Source: Chara braunii
Lineage: Eukaryota; Streptophyta; Charophyceae; Charales; Characeae
Direction of reading: 5' to 3'
NCBI GenBank assembly: GCA_003427395.1
Contig: BFEA01000333.1
Location: 41,369 to 69,118 of the forward strand
DNA length: 27,750 bases
This document shows positions 27,641-27,750 of this stretch, piece by piece. Position numbers and translations under genes: made by a program. Each line of letters begins with the position of its first letter. Position 1 is the stretch's first letter. Under the pieces are notes generated by a model, which saw only the letters and a list, made by a program, of their open reading frames with translations, was not told the DNA's origin and ran no database searches.

Positions 27641-27750
27641 GGGTAAACGGCGTTCTGGACGGGCCGAATACCCGAACCCGAACGCCGGAGCGTATGGGAC
27701 CCCTTGGGGATGCGTTCGGCCATTCGAGCCGAACGTGGACCCAAAAAAAA
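27639..27750. repeat. GC-rich repeat starting CAGGGT, runs off the window
   Basis: CAGGGTAAACGGCGTTCTGG and a CCCGAACCCGAACG block. It resembles the inverse of 26230-26277 and could be the terminus of a transposon of hAT type (their ends commonly begin CAGGG). The rest is outside the window. Confidence 0.55.

Overview
The window looks like nuclear DNA from a large, repeat-rich eukaryotic genome. There is one intron-containing protein gene, and nearly everything else is decayed or miniature mobile elements and simple repeats. The gene is a kinesin-4 whose coiled-coil segments resemble the land-plant KIN4 proteins, so a streptophyte is likely. A big-genome charophycean alga such as Chara would fit, but this is inference from one gene plus repeat style, not a species call.

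Layout. 1-6100 (+): the 3' part of a kinesin-4 (chromokinesin) gene. Five exons are resolved (164-258, 678-1019, 1296-1482, 4054-4947, 5477-6100); they join in one frame and give 713 residues, ending at TAG 6098-6100. The motor domain lies to the left of the window. The fourth exon carries a KIF4-type cysteine-rich CXC motif. The 2.57-kb intron 1483-4053 is full of inserted elements. On the minus strand it holds a near-complete type III hammerhead ribozyme (1861-1920), sitting in one arm of a 160-bp inverted repeat (1731-1890). A tRNA-derived SINE promoter lies about 475 bp upstream of it on the same strand.

6101-21100: no recognisable gene. It contains at least two SINE-like families (one copy at 8165-8332 has an 11-bp target-site duplication), several foldback/MITE-like elements (3091-3420, 7789-7897, 14794-14940, 20087-20470), a miniature element with GC-rich ends and an AT-rich core (8667-9005), a dispersed near-palindrome family (9868, 17711, 25276), and many homopolymer or microsatellite runs.

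21117-24255 (-): a 5'-truncated, inactivated non-LTR retrotransposon (LINE). It keeps reverse-transcriptase motifs, a zf-RVT-like region and a C-terminal tail. It is broken by three in-frame TGA codons and about four frameshifts, and a SINE abuts its truncated 5' end.

24260-27750: more SINE-like copies, two further copies of the GC-end/AT-core miniature element (25711-25968 and from 25998), then a very AT-rich block with a degenerate ~84-bp tandem repeat and an 89-bp duplication. Inward-facing related sequences ending in CCCTG / starting with CAGGG flank this block.

The most interesting item is the intronic hammerhead. All helices and the CUGAUGA box are present, and the only departure from the core is G12 to A. 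The opposite arm of the inverted repeat still has the intact GAAA. It is best read as the fossil of a ribozyme-carrying retroelement (retrozyme-like or Penelope-like).
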